64,000 nt of DNA from Strobilurus pachycystidiatus (GCA_019915135.1 JAHLMK010000003.1:1116001-1180000), one strand, 5' to 3'. Counted from the stretch's first letter, positions 1-11,855 are shown. Notes: generated by a model from the sequence alone, not told the origin. Numbers and translations are program-made.

Positions 1-199
1 ACGCTCTTCGACGTCTACCTCGCCCTCCAGAAACATTGAAGATGTCATCTCGCTCCCGCTCTCTCTGACGCGGAGGTATTCGACAGTGCGCGGAAGCCCA
101 GAGGACGCCCGAGGCGGTGTATTCTCGCGAAATGCCCGCATTGAGCCCAGTACCTCGCCGGTGAGGCCAACTGCACGCTCCCATCCACGCTCAGCGGGC

Positions 200-2327
200 A
201 TGCTCCCCAGAAGCACCCCAAGATCGACGGCCACCTTTGAACCGCGCATTGTGCGCGCTGAACCTTCTCGTGACCCGACCTGCTCTCCGTCCTCTCCGAC
301 TTCTGCCCGTGCTCGTCGACCAAGCGGGACAGGACGAGCTCCCAGTGCCCAGCGACATTCCTCCGGCCACATCCTACACGCATCCCATCTCACGCCTCCA
401 TCTCCGTTCACCCGGCCTGCGTACCTCGACCATGCAGCGCTCAGACACCTCCTTCAGGCCGAGCCGACATCACTCCTTCCACCTCCTCGAAAGTCTGAGC
501 ATACCTACGATTCCTCGGCATACTCCGGCGCCATGTCTCCCTCTACAGATAGTGAAGAGGACAGCACTGCCAGTCCGCCGCCATCCGTGGATACCCCCGC
601 CCCTTCCATTGACGGTATTCTACGCCTGCCCACCCGCTGGGGCGATTGTCGCCATCAATCACTGAGTGCGTCTGCGGACGGCCGAGACCTTACTTTCTCA
701 GGTCTGTGTCGAGACTTCGCCTTCCCATCCATGACTAACGTGTCTGATAGGTCCCAGCAACAATAGCGCAAATGACCGCGAAGGCGTCGCAGGCGCTGCC
801 AGGACAGACCGTGCTATCCCACCAGCCTGCGGGATTTACTACTTTGAAGTCGAGGTCCATAGCAAGAATGTCAACGCGTGAGTTCGACCACTTTGGAGGT
901 GCTTCCTTGCTCATGTACCATTGTAGACACATCAGTATTGGGTACGAGCAGTCGCTTACTGTATGTTACGCGTCACAACTAAACATTTATAGTTTGACTG
1001 GTCCAGACGTTAAAGTGTCCAGGCTTCCAGGCTGGGAGCCCAATTCCTGGGGATACCATGGCGACGATGGCCGCTCTTTTGCGTCCGAGAGGTCTGGCAC
1101 GAGCTACGGCCCAACATATGGATGTATGTTTACACGTAGGTTTTGTCGTATCTGTACTCACTTTGTGTTTAGCGGAAGACACCATTGGATGCGGGATTGA
1201 CTTTACGACTGGCCGCGCTTTCTTTACCAAGAACGGCAGTCTGATCTGTATGTATTGCTTCTTGTCCTTCTAGTCGTATCTCATGACTCGCCCAGCATAT
1301 GTGTTCGAAGGTGTCGGCAAAGACGTGGCGCTGTACCCATCCGTGGGGCTTAAGCACGCTCACGATTCCGTTCGCATCAACCTGGGCCAGGACCCGTTCA
1401 AGTTCGACATCGAGTTCCACGTCCAGACGGTGCGGACCAATGCCTGGCAGAGTATATTCACGCAGTCGCTGCCGCCTCCGGACGGTCCAGCAGAGGAGTC
1501 CAAGGCGACGCTAAACAGCTTGGTCATGGCCTACCTCGGACACCACGGGTATTCCAAGACCTTGCGCGCGCTCCAGAAGGACTCGCGCCAGGGGACTAGC
1601 TTGCCTGCTGATATGGACACATCCGATTCCGATTCCGAGGCAGGCATCGAGTCGCGCACGCGGATAGTGCAATCCGTGATATCGGGCGACCTGGACACGG
1701 CGATCGCTGAGACGGAGGTGCACCACCCGGCGGTGCTCGAGGCGGACGAGGGGATCATGCTGTTCAAGCTGCGCTGCCGCAAGTTCATCGAGCTGCTCAT
1801 GGAGTCGGTGGAGCTGAAGAAGGCGCGGCAGGCGCGGATGAGCAAGACGGCGGTGGATCATGGGATGGCGGAGGGGATGGATATGGATGTGGATGTGGAT
1901 GTGGACATGGACTCGGATGCCAGGTACGAGAAGGCGCTGAGTGACGCGTTGGCGTATGGGCAGGCGCTGCAGAACGACCACAAGGCGGATGGGAGGGAGG
2001 AGGTGCAGAGTACCATTCATAGGACGTTTGGGATTGTGGCGTTTGAGGACCCGCGTGAGGTTGGAGGGGCCGTCGCTGAGATTGTTAGTCGCGATGCGAG
2101 AGTGGCGTTGGCCAATGAGCTCAACCAGGCCATTCTGAGTATGTTTCTCCCCCACCACCCATCTTATTCTTACTGAAGGCGATGCTGTAGGATCTCAGGG
2201 ACGACCCCCTCAACCAGCTTTGGAAACATACTACAGACATACAACGGTTTGCGTCCAGCAGCTCGCGCTTATGGGTGCGGGCTTTGCCCCCTTTGTTGAT
2301 ATGAAGCGAGAGTTCCTCGATGCTTGA
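200..2327 (+). CDS. GID1: RanBP9/10 - Vid30/Gid1-type SPRY-LisH-CTLH-CRA protein
   Basis: Family role (known): scaffold subunit of the GID/CTLH E3 ubiquitin ligase. Seen here: a disordered Ser/Pro-rich N-terminus, then LRLPTRWGD leading into a SPRY domain (YYFEVEV, SRLPGWEPNSWGYHGDDG, DTIGCGIDFTTGRAFFTKNG, LYPSVGL). A LisH (LNSLVMAYLGHHGYSKTL) and a CTLH helix region follow, then a low-complexity DMDVDVDVDMDSD run and a CRA-like C-terminus ending REFLDA. The reading frame is kept by introns at about 702-750, 878-926, 942-992, 1124-1172, 1248-1295 and 2139-2190, all GT-AG. ATG 200 is the first in-frame ATG seen. The frame is open further upstream, so an earlier exon to the left of the window is possible, and ATG 533 is another candidate. 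Domain identity is firm; the 5' end is not. Confidence 0.85.
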
Positions 2328-2452
2328 GGACATTCTTTCTTATCATTTGCTATTTGAATTTGTTAGTGCGATGCTGGATTTATTGTATAGGTAGTCATGT
2401 ATGTATGTAAAGTAGCTGATCCCCCCTCTCTCTGTGCTTCAACGCGTCGTAT

Positions 2453-4026
2453 TCAAGCATGGTATTTACCACGGTCTAGTCGGTCCTGCATAGCCTGATC
2501 AACTATACAACCGCCAGGTACAATCTTACAACCAGATGCGCTCAAGCCAACTTCGTGTAAAAATCCAGCCTCGTCCATATATATGTCTTTCCCTCGCTTC
2601 GTGTGTACCACTTCCTCCCCATGCAACTTGAGCCACTCCAGGACTGGCTTGCAGAACCAACGTTTCGCTCCAAACAGACCAGGAGCAGGCTCGAACCATC
2701 CCAAATGACCGCCACCGTGTGTGAGGACCATTATAACGTGGGGATTGTCTGGGGCCGGAGGACGTTTTTGTACGATTGGGTCGTCCGCCGCGTTGAAAGC
2801 CAACACGGGAGTCCTCATGGTTGGTAGGGACGTATGCGTAGACGCCCACCTGTAGTAGTCGTTTACATCTGCGAAGGGAAATAGCGGAGGGGGTCCCCCA
2901 ATCTTGCTGCTGATCGCCGCGTCGAACTGCTGAAGAGTAGGACTTTTCAATTCCCGCGCCACCTCAACAGCCTTTGCGACGCGATAGTCAGGTCCAGTTG
3001 ACAGTGCCTCTGCATTGCGCTCTAGAAGAACCCTCAGGCCAAGACCCATGGCCTTGGTATACGCGAAGCGACCCCAGAAAGACTTCTGAAGGGCTAAGCT
3101 GTTGTCTATGAGGTTCCATGGCTAGAACGGTTTCATGAGCCAACTGCTACGAACGATAGAAGTAGTGTACTCACGCAACCCAGGAGGCATCCTGCTGAAA
3201 GTCGGCTATCGTCCTCCTCTTCTCCGATGTATTTCGCGAGTAGATTGGACCCAACGGAGAAGCCAACTCCTAAGAGAGGTGCGTCAGGATAGCGATACGA
3301 AAGGTAGACTAGCGTCTGGCGTAGGTCGCCAGAGTAGCCGCCTGTATAGAATTGCTGCGATGTCACTGGCACATCGCCACCTGCGCGAAACGTTGGAAAT
3401 GCCTCGGAGCAGCGGTATTACCCAGACTTACATCCACGACAATTAACGACGACGGCACGGTAGCCTAAGCCGCCTTCTTTGACAGGTGCACACGCCACAC
3501 AGAGGAGGCTTCTAATGTACGGCTCGAACGAGCCGCCTGTAAGTCCATGGAGGACCACAATTATGGGTGTGTTGTCAGCCAAATGATCGTCCTTCAAAGG
3601 CGCGAAGTCAAGTCCACTGAAGGTCTCATGAGGAACACAGCCTGAGGCAAACTTCATTGTTTGAGAGTCTTACACTGTGCCACCGTCCGTTAAACCAAGG
3701 TGGACCCTGTCAGTGGCTGCAATCAATGGAGGCTCTGGAAAGGACCTAGCATGGGCTCACCGCTGATAGAGGATTTGGTCAACCTCACTGAAGTTGCCGG
3801 CCACGCAGTACATTGTCTGCAGATCCCCGCTGACAGTGGCAACTACTATTGGAGTCGAATCGAGAAAGCAGTAAGCCAAGACTCACTTGAACAACCACCA
3901 TGGCCGTCGAAATTTGGAGAAAACGCCTGGACAATACTGCTTCACCGCCGTACCGAGGTCGGCGGTCGTCCCATTTCGGAGAGTCACTGTGACGGGAGAC
4001 GTCGGGAAGAATATTTTGCTGCTCAT
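2453..4026 (-). CDS. Alpha/beta hydrolase, EHT1/EEB1-ABHD1/3-like
   Basis: Probable serine esterase or acyltransferase. Relatives in yeast make medium-chain fatty-acid ethyl esters, and ABHD1/3 relatives act on lipids; the substrate here is unknown. Six exons give about 433 aa. Introns, in plus coordinates, are 3122-3174, 3381-3431, 3617-3673, 3707-3760 and 3830-3886, all GT-AG when read on the minus strand. Family landmarks in order: PWWLFNGDLQTMY near the N-terminus, LTDGGTVGLDFAP, the oxyanion region VVLHGLTGGS, VVVNCRGC, the nucleophile elbow GVGFSVGSN, the acid in FNAADDP and the histidine in THGGGHLGW. The start ATG (4024-4026) is the first in frame and gives a normal family length. No clear signal peptide was seen. 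It shares its strand with the Asa1 gene, about 980 bp away. Confidence 0.85.
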
Positions 4027-5008
4027 GCTGAAGGTAACGAGACGTGTAACGAGCCTAGGGAATGATATACGACAGAGGCGAAGGGCGATGAACCCCGACT
4101 ATGCGAAAGGCGGCTGTACATGATGTGCATCTTTAACGCCTTCTTCGTGAGAATCAAGCCGGCCACACTTGGGCCACACTGTTGTCAATGGGCCACAATT
4201 GATGACTGTGGAAATGGAAGCCTAAGCGCCGCCCTGCCCATCCTGTGGATCACGCAGGAGGAGGAGGAGGAAGGACAGTCGTGTCCTGTGAAAGACGGTG
4301 CATAGGTGAAATGCATTGACACCATCAAGGAAGTTCTGGTTGAAAGATGTATAAATATAGTCTCTGTTGTTTCCCGCGCCTTGTGTGGCTGGCAGCACAC
4401 GGCTTTGAGAATCTCAAGTCGCTTTCCGTCTGTCCGGAATTCTGATTCTTCGTAGATGACGTGAACATGACAGCAAAGTAATGCATGAGTAAGTTGTCAA
4501 GATGGCGTACACTGGCAGTACCGACCGTGTATCTCATGCCGAGGCGGGTGATAAGTAAGCTCATATCGCGTCTTAGACTTTCCTCGTGTATCTACGAGGT
4601 AGGGCTAGACTTGGTGGTGTCTGATTGTAGGTTTGCCTCGAATGCCTTTCCAAAGCTTGTTGAGGGCCCGGGAACTTCCGTAGAAAGGCAGTACATATGT
4701 CCTAGCCGTCAGCCTCGAGCGAATAACAGGAATTTTGAGATACAAACTCGTTGAGTCCCAAATGCGATTGGAACGACGATACAGGCTAGAAAATGGCAAT
4801 ATCAGCTCTTGACGATACTTTATATTCATTCTCTTCCTCTTACAATCTCCGGCTGGACGCTTTGGTCACGACGTGACTCGACGTCTGTTTACGGTCCGCC
4901 TGCCACAGAACGTCTGTCAATCTGCGACTAAGAATCTTCTGAAATCGTGTTGCTAGGGATGACTTGTAACCTGGGACTTGATTCGCTATTAACCATCATG
5001 TCTCTGTA
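4027..5008. other. Intergenic region
   Basis: No supported gene. It must hold the promoter of the minus-strand hydrolase gene and the 3' end of the minus-strand Asa1 gene. A short GGA-type purine repeat lies at about 4257-4275. The short open frames here lack family resemblance and are not conserved with anything else in the window. Confidence 0.5.
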
Positions 5009-6484
5009 CTATGTCTGTGGCTTCTCAAAGGACTGTAGTGACCATATCGATACTAATTTGTCCTTTGAGGCGGCTACTAACCATCGGGAGCGCTCTTCCC
5101 TTTCGTTCTCGTCTACGTCGTCGTCTTCCTCTTCCTCGTGATTGGCGGACGGTGTGGATGCCGCGAATACGAGGGCTTGACAGCCCGACTTGTGGTATTT
5201 GAGTGTACCGAGTGGTTTGAAGGTCTTGGTCGAGTAAAGTCTTATCCTAAGGTAGTTTTCAGTCAGTTTATGAAGTGATTGCTGGTGGGAGGATTCCCCT
5301 CACCTGCCATCCCAACCACCGACAGCGCAAATCCGACCGTCCTCCCGGGCTGCTATCGCAGAGTTCCCGGCCTGTTTGGTCCGGAACTTTTCTGACTCTC
5401 CCGTCTGTGTGTGCGGACATTGAGTTTGAGTTCAGAGATGTCTAGAGAGGGCCCACCGCAAGGTCATACCGACCGATGAGATGGTCAGCCGATACGGTGA
5501 ATGCTGTTGAGTTGTCTCTGGACACGGACATGGACATGACTTAATATGAAGATATATGGTGTCATAATGTGTTGTTGTTCGGTTCGGTTCGGTGTGAAGG
5601 ACTCACTAGCTTCTACGTGTAACTTGGCGCTCCAGATCACGTCCCAGCCTACGCCTTCGACGGAGGTGGCGCGAGACGACGAGCGGAGGGTGACGCTGCC
5701 GTTCTCGTATGCCATTAGAACGCGTAGTGATGATTGGGACGTGAAGAGATGTAGTGACATGATGATGCCTAGGAGGGGGGTGTCAGCCAGGACTGGAGGA
5801 GGAGAAGATGAGGAGAGTGCAAACCGGATGCTCCACGTCCACGGCCGTCTTCGGAAAGGATGGGACCGCCTTTTTCTCTCCCTATTGCAGCGTGAAGTCT
5901 TTGACAGGATGGCAATGCCCATATGTCGGCCTGCACTCTGATGAGAACATTGACATGTATATCCAATCGAATAACGCCCACCTCTGAAGATTCCACAAGG
6001 TTAGGCAGCGCGACGAGCAAAGCCTCATCGTTACTTGATGACGGTCCCGCCTGATGTCGGATGTCCAATACACACATCTTACAATAATTCAACGAATTCA
6101 CGTCCAGGGAGTACTTCAACGTCGGCATCTGAACCGGCGCCGACGCCGAGCCGCCAATTGGCGAATACTCTTGAACGCGCTCCCATACGTGCAGTTTATT
6201 GTCCCGCGCCTGGCTTGAGGCTCAGGATATCAGACACGCGATGCGTACGGGATGGGGGAGACGGACGTGAGTATGTCTTGGCCGCATTCTTGGATGCCTA
6301 ATAGGCTGTCGTCGTGCGCTTTCCAGGAAGTCAAGGGGCGCAGTGTACGCGTCAAGGTGCAGACGACCAGTCCGGATGCATCGCCAGAGTATATTCTTTG
6401 ATTGTCGTATGAGATAAAGACGGAAGAGACGGCGACGACGTGTGAGCGAAGGATATGACTTGGAGGTGGAGGTAAGGTTGACAT
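5009..6484 (-). CDS. ASA1: ASTRA-associated protein 1 (Asa1), WD40 repeat protein
   Basis: Asa1 is a WD40 protein that works with the ASTRA/TTT chaperone complex maturing PIKK-family kinases such as TOR. Exons read on the minus strand give MSTLPPPPSHILRSHVVAV at the start, the blade IYSGDASGLVV, RDNKLHVWERVQEYSP, SLDVNSLNYCKMCVL, ADIWALPSCQRLHAAIG, GIIMSLHLF with VLMAYENGSVTLRS, VSADHLIGRYDL, REDGRICAVGGWDG and the last blade AASKDKLVSIWSL, ending at TAG 5009-5011. Clear introns lie at 5931-5981 and 5769-5824. Three or four others (about 6200-6255, 5560-5615, 5410-5455, 5240-5285) are less exactly placed. An acidic insert of about 15 residues (EEEEDDDVDENE) sits before the last blade. The number and order of motifs match the fungal family. 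Confidence 0.8.
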
Positions 6485-6657
6485 GGTGGTAGGAGGGCCG
6501 ATGCTCGCGTCCGGCGATCCGAATACTAATAGGTCCGTGCCGAGTAATTAGAAAGATCCAGATTAAGAAAGCTTCGCCGTCAGCGTATACAAAAATGTAT
6601 ATAACAATCAAGTAACTAGCGTTGTATAGAAACAGTAGGTGAGGTCACTGCTGAAGA

Positions 6658-7926
6658 TCAAGTCGAATTGTCTGCGATGAAGGTCCTAAGTTGGGCAATT
6701 TTAATCCTAATTTCTTCCAAAACTCCAGGCTTATCGCCGTCGTCAACGAGGAGTTCTTTCCCCAAGGCAGTGCTGATGAGCGCCTCAACAGCGCTCTCAT
6801 TGGGGTTTCCAAGTTCTGCACAGGCTTGCGCGTTGTCTCTGAGCGTGTTGATAACTTCACGTGCTGATGATGTGGCCGGCTTCGGGTGTTGGTCTTGGTT
6901 TCTCCGCGCACGATTGTTGCTGTATACGATTTTGCCTTCGATGACGCCAATCACAAATGCCCGTTGAGCGTTGGTGAGGCATGACAACGCCTTTTCCCGG
7001 AGTGCAATGTTCTTAGGTCCAGAGGGCTGCCAGGTCACAATATTGTTTACTGTAAGGCGGTTTGTCGGGTTGGTCAAAGTCAGGAACAGCTGCCACTCAC
7101 TGGTGGTCTTGGAGCCTTTGCCACATTTCTTCTTCAGAGAGGAGACATCAAGTGTCGTCAAAACTGATCGTCCCCTAGTGGGATCCTCCATACTAAAATT
7201 TTGAGGTGGCGGGGTTGTGTCAAAAATGACGAGTTGGCATGCTGCAGAGCCTCGCAATCAGGAGATTTTCAGCTGATGATAAATGTTTACATACTCCACA
7301 GCAAAGCATTGATGACTTCCATGTCATTGATGACCTGCATCTTGGGTAGAAGTTCCTCTTGCTCGTGCAGACGCTCGCGAGCGAGAATTAGATTGAAAAT
7401 ACGAAGAGATTGCAGTGTTTTCTTGGTTTCATCGTGCTCCTCCTTGAGCGCAGTGTGCTCCTCCTTGAGCGCAGCGTGCTCCTGGCTTTGCGTAGCGAGC
7501 CTAGTGTCCATGATTGTGAGACAAATGGCATCTAGCGCTGACAACTCACCTCTTGACCGTCAGTGAGAGGAAGTCTTTTCGATCCTTTGCGCGAGAACGA
7601 GGATCAAGGAGAGTGGCAGTTGGTTCACGGCCATCTTCGGCGAATTCACGGATAGGCGGGGCTGGTCCGATTGGGAGGGAGTCGACCTCAACGATATTTG
7701 ACATATCAAAACTATTGGAAGGGTCGTTTGAACGGATGCTGTCATAAAGCACGTCTGGCGTGACTTTCGCCGGAGACATGGGAATCGGATTCGTTATGTG
7801 GCCTAATTCTGCGCCACAGTGGTCGAGTAAAGTGACCTGCGTGGAGGATGGTATTGGGCCACTGCTGCGGTGTCGCTTAGAGGGTGGTTCGTCAGTATTG
7901 CGGTTCGGAAGTGGTGTGGAGGCCAT
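6658..7926 (-). CDS. Hypothetical protein with short coiled coil
   Basis: Not recognised. Start ATG is at 7924-7926 and stop TGA at 6658-6660. Exon 1 encodes a Ser/Pro-rich, NLS-like N-terminus (PPSKRHRSSGP) and joins, through an intron with donor GTGAGT near 7549 and acceptor near 7502, to a heptad-type segment with a small internal duplication (EHAALKEEHTALKEEH). A second intron with donor GTATGT near 7290 leads to the C-terminal part, which contains SVLTTLDVSSLKKK and LREKALSCLTNAQRAF. A 52-nt GTGAGT...TTACAG stretch near 7050-7101 is probably a third intron. Frame continuity across the splices and ordinary fungal splice sites support a real gene. The coiled coil suggests oligomerisation; nothing more can be said. 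Confidence 0.55.
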
Positions 7927-8560
7927 CTTGATGAAAAACTGAAATCAGCGATAATGGCTGGCATAGAGAAACCGCATTTACGTTTCGTCTTTCGTTGATC
8001 GCTCGTGGTGGTTGTGGTCGGAAGTCAAGTGGGCTCCTAAACCTCCTGAATGTAAGAGGCCCCCCATTATGATCATTGACTCACGCGCACGGAGGCAGAT
8101 CCTTCCTGGACGGTTCATATTTTGCAAGCAGTGAGAGATCATAGGCCTAGGGCTTCCCTTGTCCGGTCCGACAGTATCTCGCGCAGTGAGCTTCTTGACT
8201 GCAACTATCATCCTGTCTTCGGACCGTAACGATGGCCGCGAACGCAAAACATAGGTTGACAACGATTCCGTGGACTTAAGGGTGTGTATAGTCTGAGCTA
8301 GGTCAAGAGGAGCCCTGGAGGTGCGCCCCGGACTAGTGCTGCCGCACTGGCAAGTCAAGTCAAACTCGAGCCAGTGACTCGATAGCCAATTCGGGAACAA
8401 GTTTTTGATGGAGTGCACAAGTCAGTCAAAGTAGTGCCAAACGTGTTTGGGCCAAGCAGCCCATCTGAAACATTGCTACATAGTGTATATTTGTGATGAG
8501 AAAGTAGCTGAAAAATAGCCCAGAAGCTACGGTGAGTGTATATAAGATATATCTGTGTCT
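7927..8560. other. Intergenic region, no supported gene
   Basis: A minus-strand open frame of 146 codons (7978-8418) has no recognisable motif and irregular composition, so I do not call it. Otherwise only the likely promoter of the minus-strand gene ending at 7926 is expected here. Confidence 0.4.
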
Positions 8561-8565
8561 GAAGG

Positions 8566-8625
8566 TGGGCGGAATCGAACCCTCGCGCGGCAACTTCCGA
8601 TTATGTCATTCGCTAGCCCATTGCC
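8566..8625 (-). other. tRNA-like remnant or SINE head
   Basis: On the minus strand a good Pol III B box (GGTTCGATTCC, complement of 8571-8581) lies about 40 nt downstream of an A-box-like TGGGCTAGCG. The 3' end reads GCCCACC. The predicted acceptor and T stems pair poorly and the anticodon loop lacks T33, so a functional tRNA is not supported. An adjacent short repeat (GTATACGCCT twice, 8629-8650) may mark a damaged 5' end. Confidence 0.3.
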
Positions 8626-9002
8626 TGAGTATACGCCTGGTATACGCCTACCGAAGCGCCTGCGCTGTCGCCCGCGCCCATCCTAGCCACGCCTGCCATC
8701 CCAGCTACGCCTGAACCGACCGCCAATCCGACGGCGGATGCGATCCCGCCGATCCCTATTCCTGCTTCAGTACCTGATGCTACAGCTACCACAGTGCCGA
8801 TGCCCGAGCCTGCTTCGGCACGGCGGTCCCGCCTTTTGCGCCTGCACACTCTCCTCCACTCCGTGCACACTCTCCACCGCCAGCCGCACGATCTCCACCT
8901 CCAGCTGCACGCTCACCACCCCTTATCTCCGCTCGTCGCCCAATATCTCAACCTCCTCCGTTACCGCCAAGAAGGACTAGTACCAGTTATAGTACATAGT
9001 AG

Positions 9003-9877
9003 TCCAGCAAGTCCTTCCCCGGTATACGATGTTCCGCGTCCAGTCAATCCGACATCCAATTCACCACCTGCTCAATCGCGAGACACTCCTTTAGGGTGGG
9101 GTCCGTTATTCGATGGCCATATGAACGCCACGCCTGTGGGCGAACTGCTCTTCGCGGTCATATTCACACACTTGGATCCAACGTATTTGGGGTATCTTAC
9201 CCCGAGGCCTATAGTAGCTTCTTGGATGATTGTGGTTATCAGTTACACGAAAACGTTTGTGAGTATTCAAGTACCGTGTGTTGTTCGCTCAGTTGCTGAT
9301 CTCCATGACTTTCACAGGGAAGTCGAATCTAACCCAAGATCCTGCTTTCGGCCGTTCCAAGGAGAACATGGCGGACATCGCGCTCGCCAACGCGTACGAC
9401 CTGTTCTCCATCGAGCACATCCTTGAGGACAGATACAACCCGCCTGGATCAACACAGCCCTCGATATCTTCACAGTCCTATGCCATGCTCGGAAACCCCA
9501 TAGGACCGGTCACAGAGACGAAGAACATGCCCAAGATGTCCCTGCTCGCACTCAAGGGCTTCATAGACATCAGCACGGTCGAACTTCTCGCTGATCCGTC
9601 GAAGGAGTGGGGTAGCCTGTGGCGCGTGTTATACAAGTACCGTCCTGCGGCGTTTGAAGGGTGGGGAGACCTGCCGAGGCATGTCCTCCCCGAGTGGCCG
9701 GACGAGAGGATATTGATCAGGGTAAGAATGGTGTCGGAGTTTGCGCAGGCGAGGGAAAAGCAGCGATTGGCGTCGTCGATGGCCGAGATGCGGCTGCGAC
9801 AGCAGGGACAGCAGAATGCGTTGGACTTGATCGACGGGACCACTCGGCGCACCTACTATGAGTACTACTATCCTTGA
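9003..9877 (+). CDS. Hypothetical protein, 5' end unresolved
   Basis: Not recognised. Two exons are well supported. The first is an open stretch ending at 9258, with GVSYPEAYSSFLDDCGYQL. A GTGAGT...CACAG intron follows at 9259-9317, then a long exon beginning WKSNLTQDPAFGRSK and running to TGA 9875-9877. It carries FSIEHILEDRYNPPG, MSLLALKGFIDISTVELL and a basic, Gln-rich C-terminus. No ATG occurs in frame upstream in the first exon, so at least one more 5' exon is needed. A Pro/Ala-rich stretch at about 8640-8990 could be part of it, but its frame is ambiguous. The last four codons and stop lie inside the terminal inverted repeat of the DNA element that follows, so the original C-terminus has probably been replaced. 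Confidence 0.45.
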
Positions 9878-10552
9878 TCGGGAAGTGAAATCGCGTTTTG
9901 CAGCGGGCACCTTTAGTTCAATTTTGCGTGTATTCGTCTAGAAATTGATTTTCAGGCCGCTTATATGATATAGATAGAGACTACAAGCTTTGGGATTTTT
10001 GCGAGGTCGGTGAGGCTTGCCAGTGCAGCCGCGATTGCGATGTTAGTTCTGGCGGGGAAGTGAAATCGTGACGGGCTGTGACCAGCATTGCCGCGGATGC
10101 CGGATCTCGCCCCAAAGCCTCGAGCGACAGGAAGTGAAATCGCTCGGATGCGTCGGAGTTTGAAATTTCGTCACTCTCGATTGCACTTCCTGCTCTCGAC
10201 GGGCAATAGTATCGAGGACAGCCATTCTGCCCCAATATTCTGTACTCAGTTATGTCTTATATATGCACAGAACATGCCTGAGAAGCACCAGGACCAGCCG
10301 AGCCTCGAGGAGATTTGTACGGCACGTTGATATGAAGTGAAATCACATCACACCTCAATTTCAGCGATTCAAAAATCAGCAATCAGTACACAGATCTCCG
10401 GTGCTCTTGACCTCACATATGTACATTCTTTATGTATAAAGGCATCTTGTAAAAAAATCCGGTCATCATACAACCAGAGACGCGCTACAGGGAAGTGAAA
10501 TACGTGCAGGATTTCACTTCTAGGCAGGATTTCACTTCCCGATCAAGGATAG
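9868..10552. mobile_element. TA-flanked MITE with 25-bp terminal inverted repeats
   Basis: CTATCCTTGATCGGGAAGTG begins a perfect 25-bp inverted repeat at 9868-9892 whose mirror is 10528-10552. Each end is flanked by TA (9866-9867 and 10553-10554), as expected for a Tc1/mariner-type target duplication. The core GGAAGTGAAATC recurs inside at 10056-10067, 10130-10141, 10334-10344 and 10491-10501, and inverted at 10510-10520. No transposase frame is present, so it is a non-autonomous element of 685 bp. The superfamily rests only on the TA flank. Confidence 0.75.
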
Positions 10553-10554
10553 TA

Positions 10555-11005
10555 TTGAACATGTACGCGCTCCCGTTGTCCGTGTGAAACAGGAGTTCTC
10601 TGGCAGACTGCCGTGACCGATCGCCTCGATGGGGACCCGCACAGCCACCGGGTCACCGATCTCAATAGGCGATTCAAACTCCGCCTAGTGAGAGCGTCCG
10701 GCACGTTTCGCAGGCGGTCACAACTTTGACCGCCGGCATCGCTCTCTGCCCAAACGCTCGAGTCACCGCCTCTGTCGCGGGCGAGGTCACCATCGATCTC
10801 GTCCGCATATGGCAATCGGGTGGCGCGAGCGCGGGCGCCCTCCCTCTTGCGGCTCAATGGCCCCTCTTACATTTTATCTGTTGTCTCATACATCGACAAT
10901 CTCTTTTCACGCCCCTTCTTTTTGCATAACTCCCCAGTCCTCCGACCACTCGACGGCCTCGCTAGCATCTGACCGTGAACGCCTCATTCTCGGGATCCTC
11001 TATCA
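10555..11005. other. Intergenic region, nothing recognised
   Basis: No gene supported. It contains the upstream region of the next plus-strand gene; a CT-rich stretch (about 10900-10960) precedes its start. Confidence 0.4.
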
Positions 11006-11722
11006 ATGTCTGGATCCGTGCTGCCAGAGACACCGGAGCAGGTGATTCTGGCTATGCTTGCAGGGCGAGATGCGGGGTGCGAGTATCTCAATCTGGAGGT
11101 TTCGAGAGGTGCGCAATAGTTTCCATGACCCTGGATCACACTCTTACATTTCTGAATAGCCTATGTCCGCCGTGCTCGACAGAGGAATCCGACATGGGTG
11201 CCTCTTCAATACAACACCGTCGGCGACAACGACATTAACACCGTCATCCTGTCCACACTTATCTGGGATGCTCATCCTCCATACATTCCTCGATCTACCA
11301 CAACGATGCCTTGGGTTGATATCGTGGACGATGGACCTCGCAGGGTCTATACGCAGGCAGCGGATCGGGCCATTCAAGGCCTGTGTGAGGTATCCACCTC
11401 GCTTTACACACAATCACTGCTACCGACATCTTCCATTCCACCCTGTGCAGAATGTCGAGCGTCTGTACTTCGCACGGGACCTATGATTGCCAGCGGGAAT
11501 GCATGGGTTCTCGCTTGCCGGCATATTGTCGATGGAACATGCGCATATGAACTGATGTCCAACGCTGTGTTTTTCGAGGATGGACGGGTCGAGGAGCTTG
11601 ACGGTAGTGTTTGCTTTCGATGGGAATGTCCCTCTACCACATGTAGATTGCCTCACTTTGTAGTTCAAGACGCCACGGGCGATTGGCGACTGGATTCCCG
11701 TCTAGTACCATGGTTGCCTTAA
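11006..11722 (+). CDS. Hypothetical protein with RING-like cysteine cluster
   Basis: Start ATG 11006-11008 (MSGSVLPETPEQVILAMLAG). One intron at 11109-11159 (GT...AATAG) joins in frame to YVRRARQRNPTWVPL, and the frame runs to the stop at 11722. The C-terminal third has a regular set of Cys and His residues (CAECRASV, LACRHIVDGTC, CFRWECPSTTC, then LPH). This resembles the zinc-binding shell of a RING or related finger, so a ubiquitin-ligase role is possible but not shown. A GTATCC...GTGCAG segment at about 11390-11450 could be removed as an intron; this would replace the finger by the short tail ENVERLYFARDL. The unspliced form gives the more convincing protein. Confidence 0.5.
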
Positions 11723-11855
11723 TAGCACTATCTCTAGATTCGCATGCCACAGTCCCCCTAGACGACGTGATACTGTAATAATTGTACAATAATGTATTCA
11801 CTCACCCCTATACACGACGCGAGACGCTCTCAAGACTCAGACACTGACTATCATC

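Noticed and set aside
1511..2158. Long minus-strand frame opposite the RanBP9-type gene
   Set aside because: Shadow of the conserved LisH-CTLH-CRA coding strand; its HIHIHIHIHP run mirrors the DVDVDV repeat.
7978..8418. 146-codon minus-strand frame upstream of the coiled-coil gene
   Set aside because: No recognisable motif, no splice continuity with the neighbouring gene, and irregular composition.
8566..8625. Functional tRNA gene
   Set aside because: Good B box, but stems do not pair and the anticodon loop is not canonical; kept only as a tRNA-like remnant.
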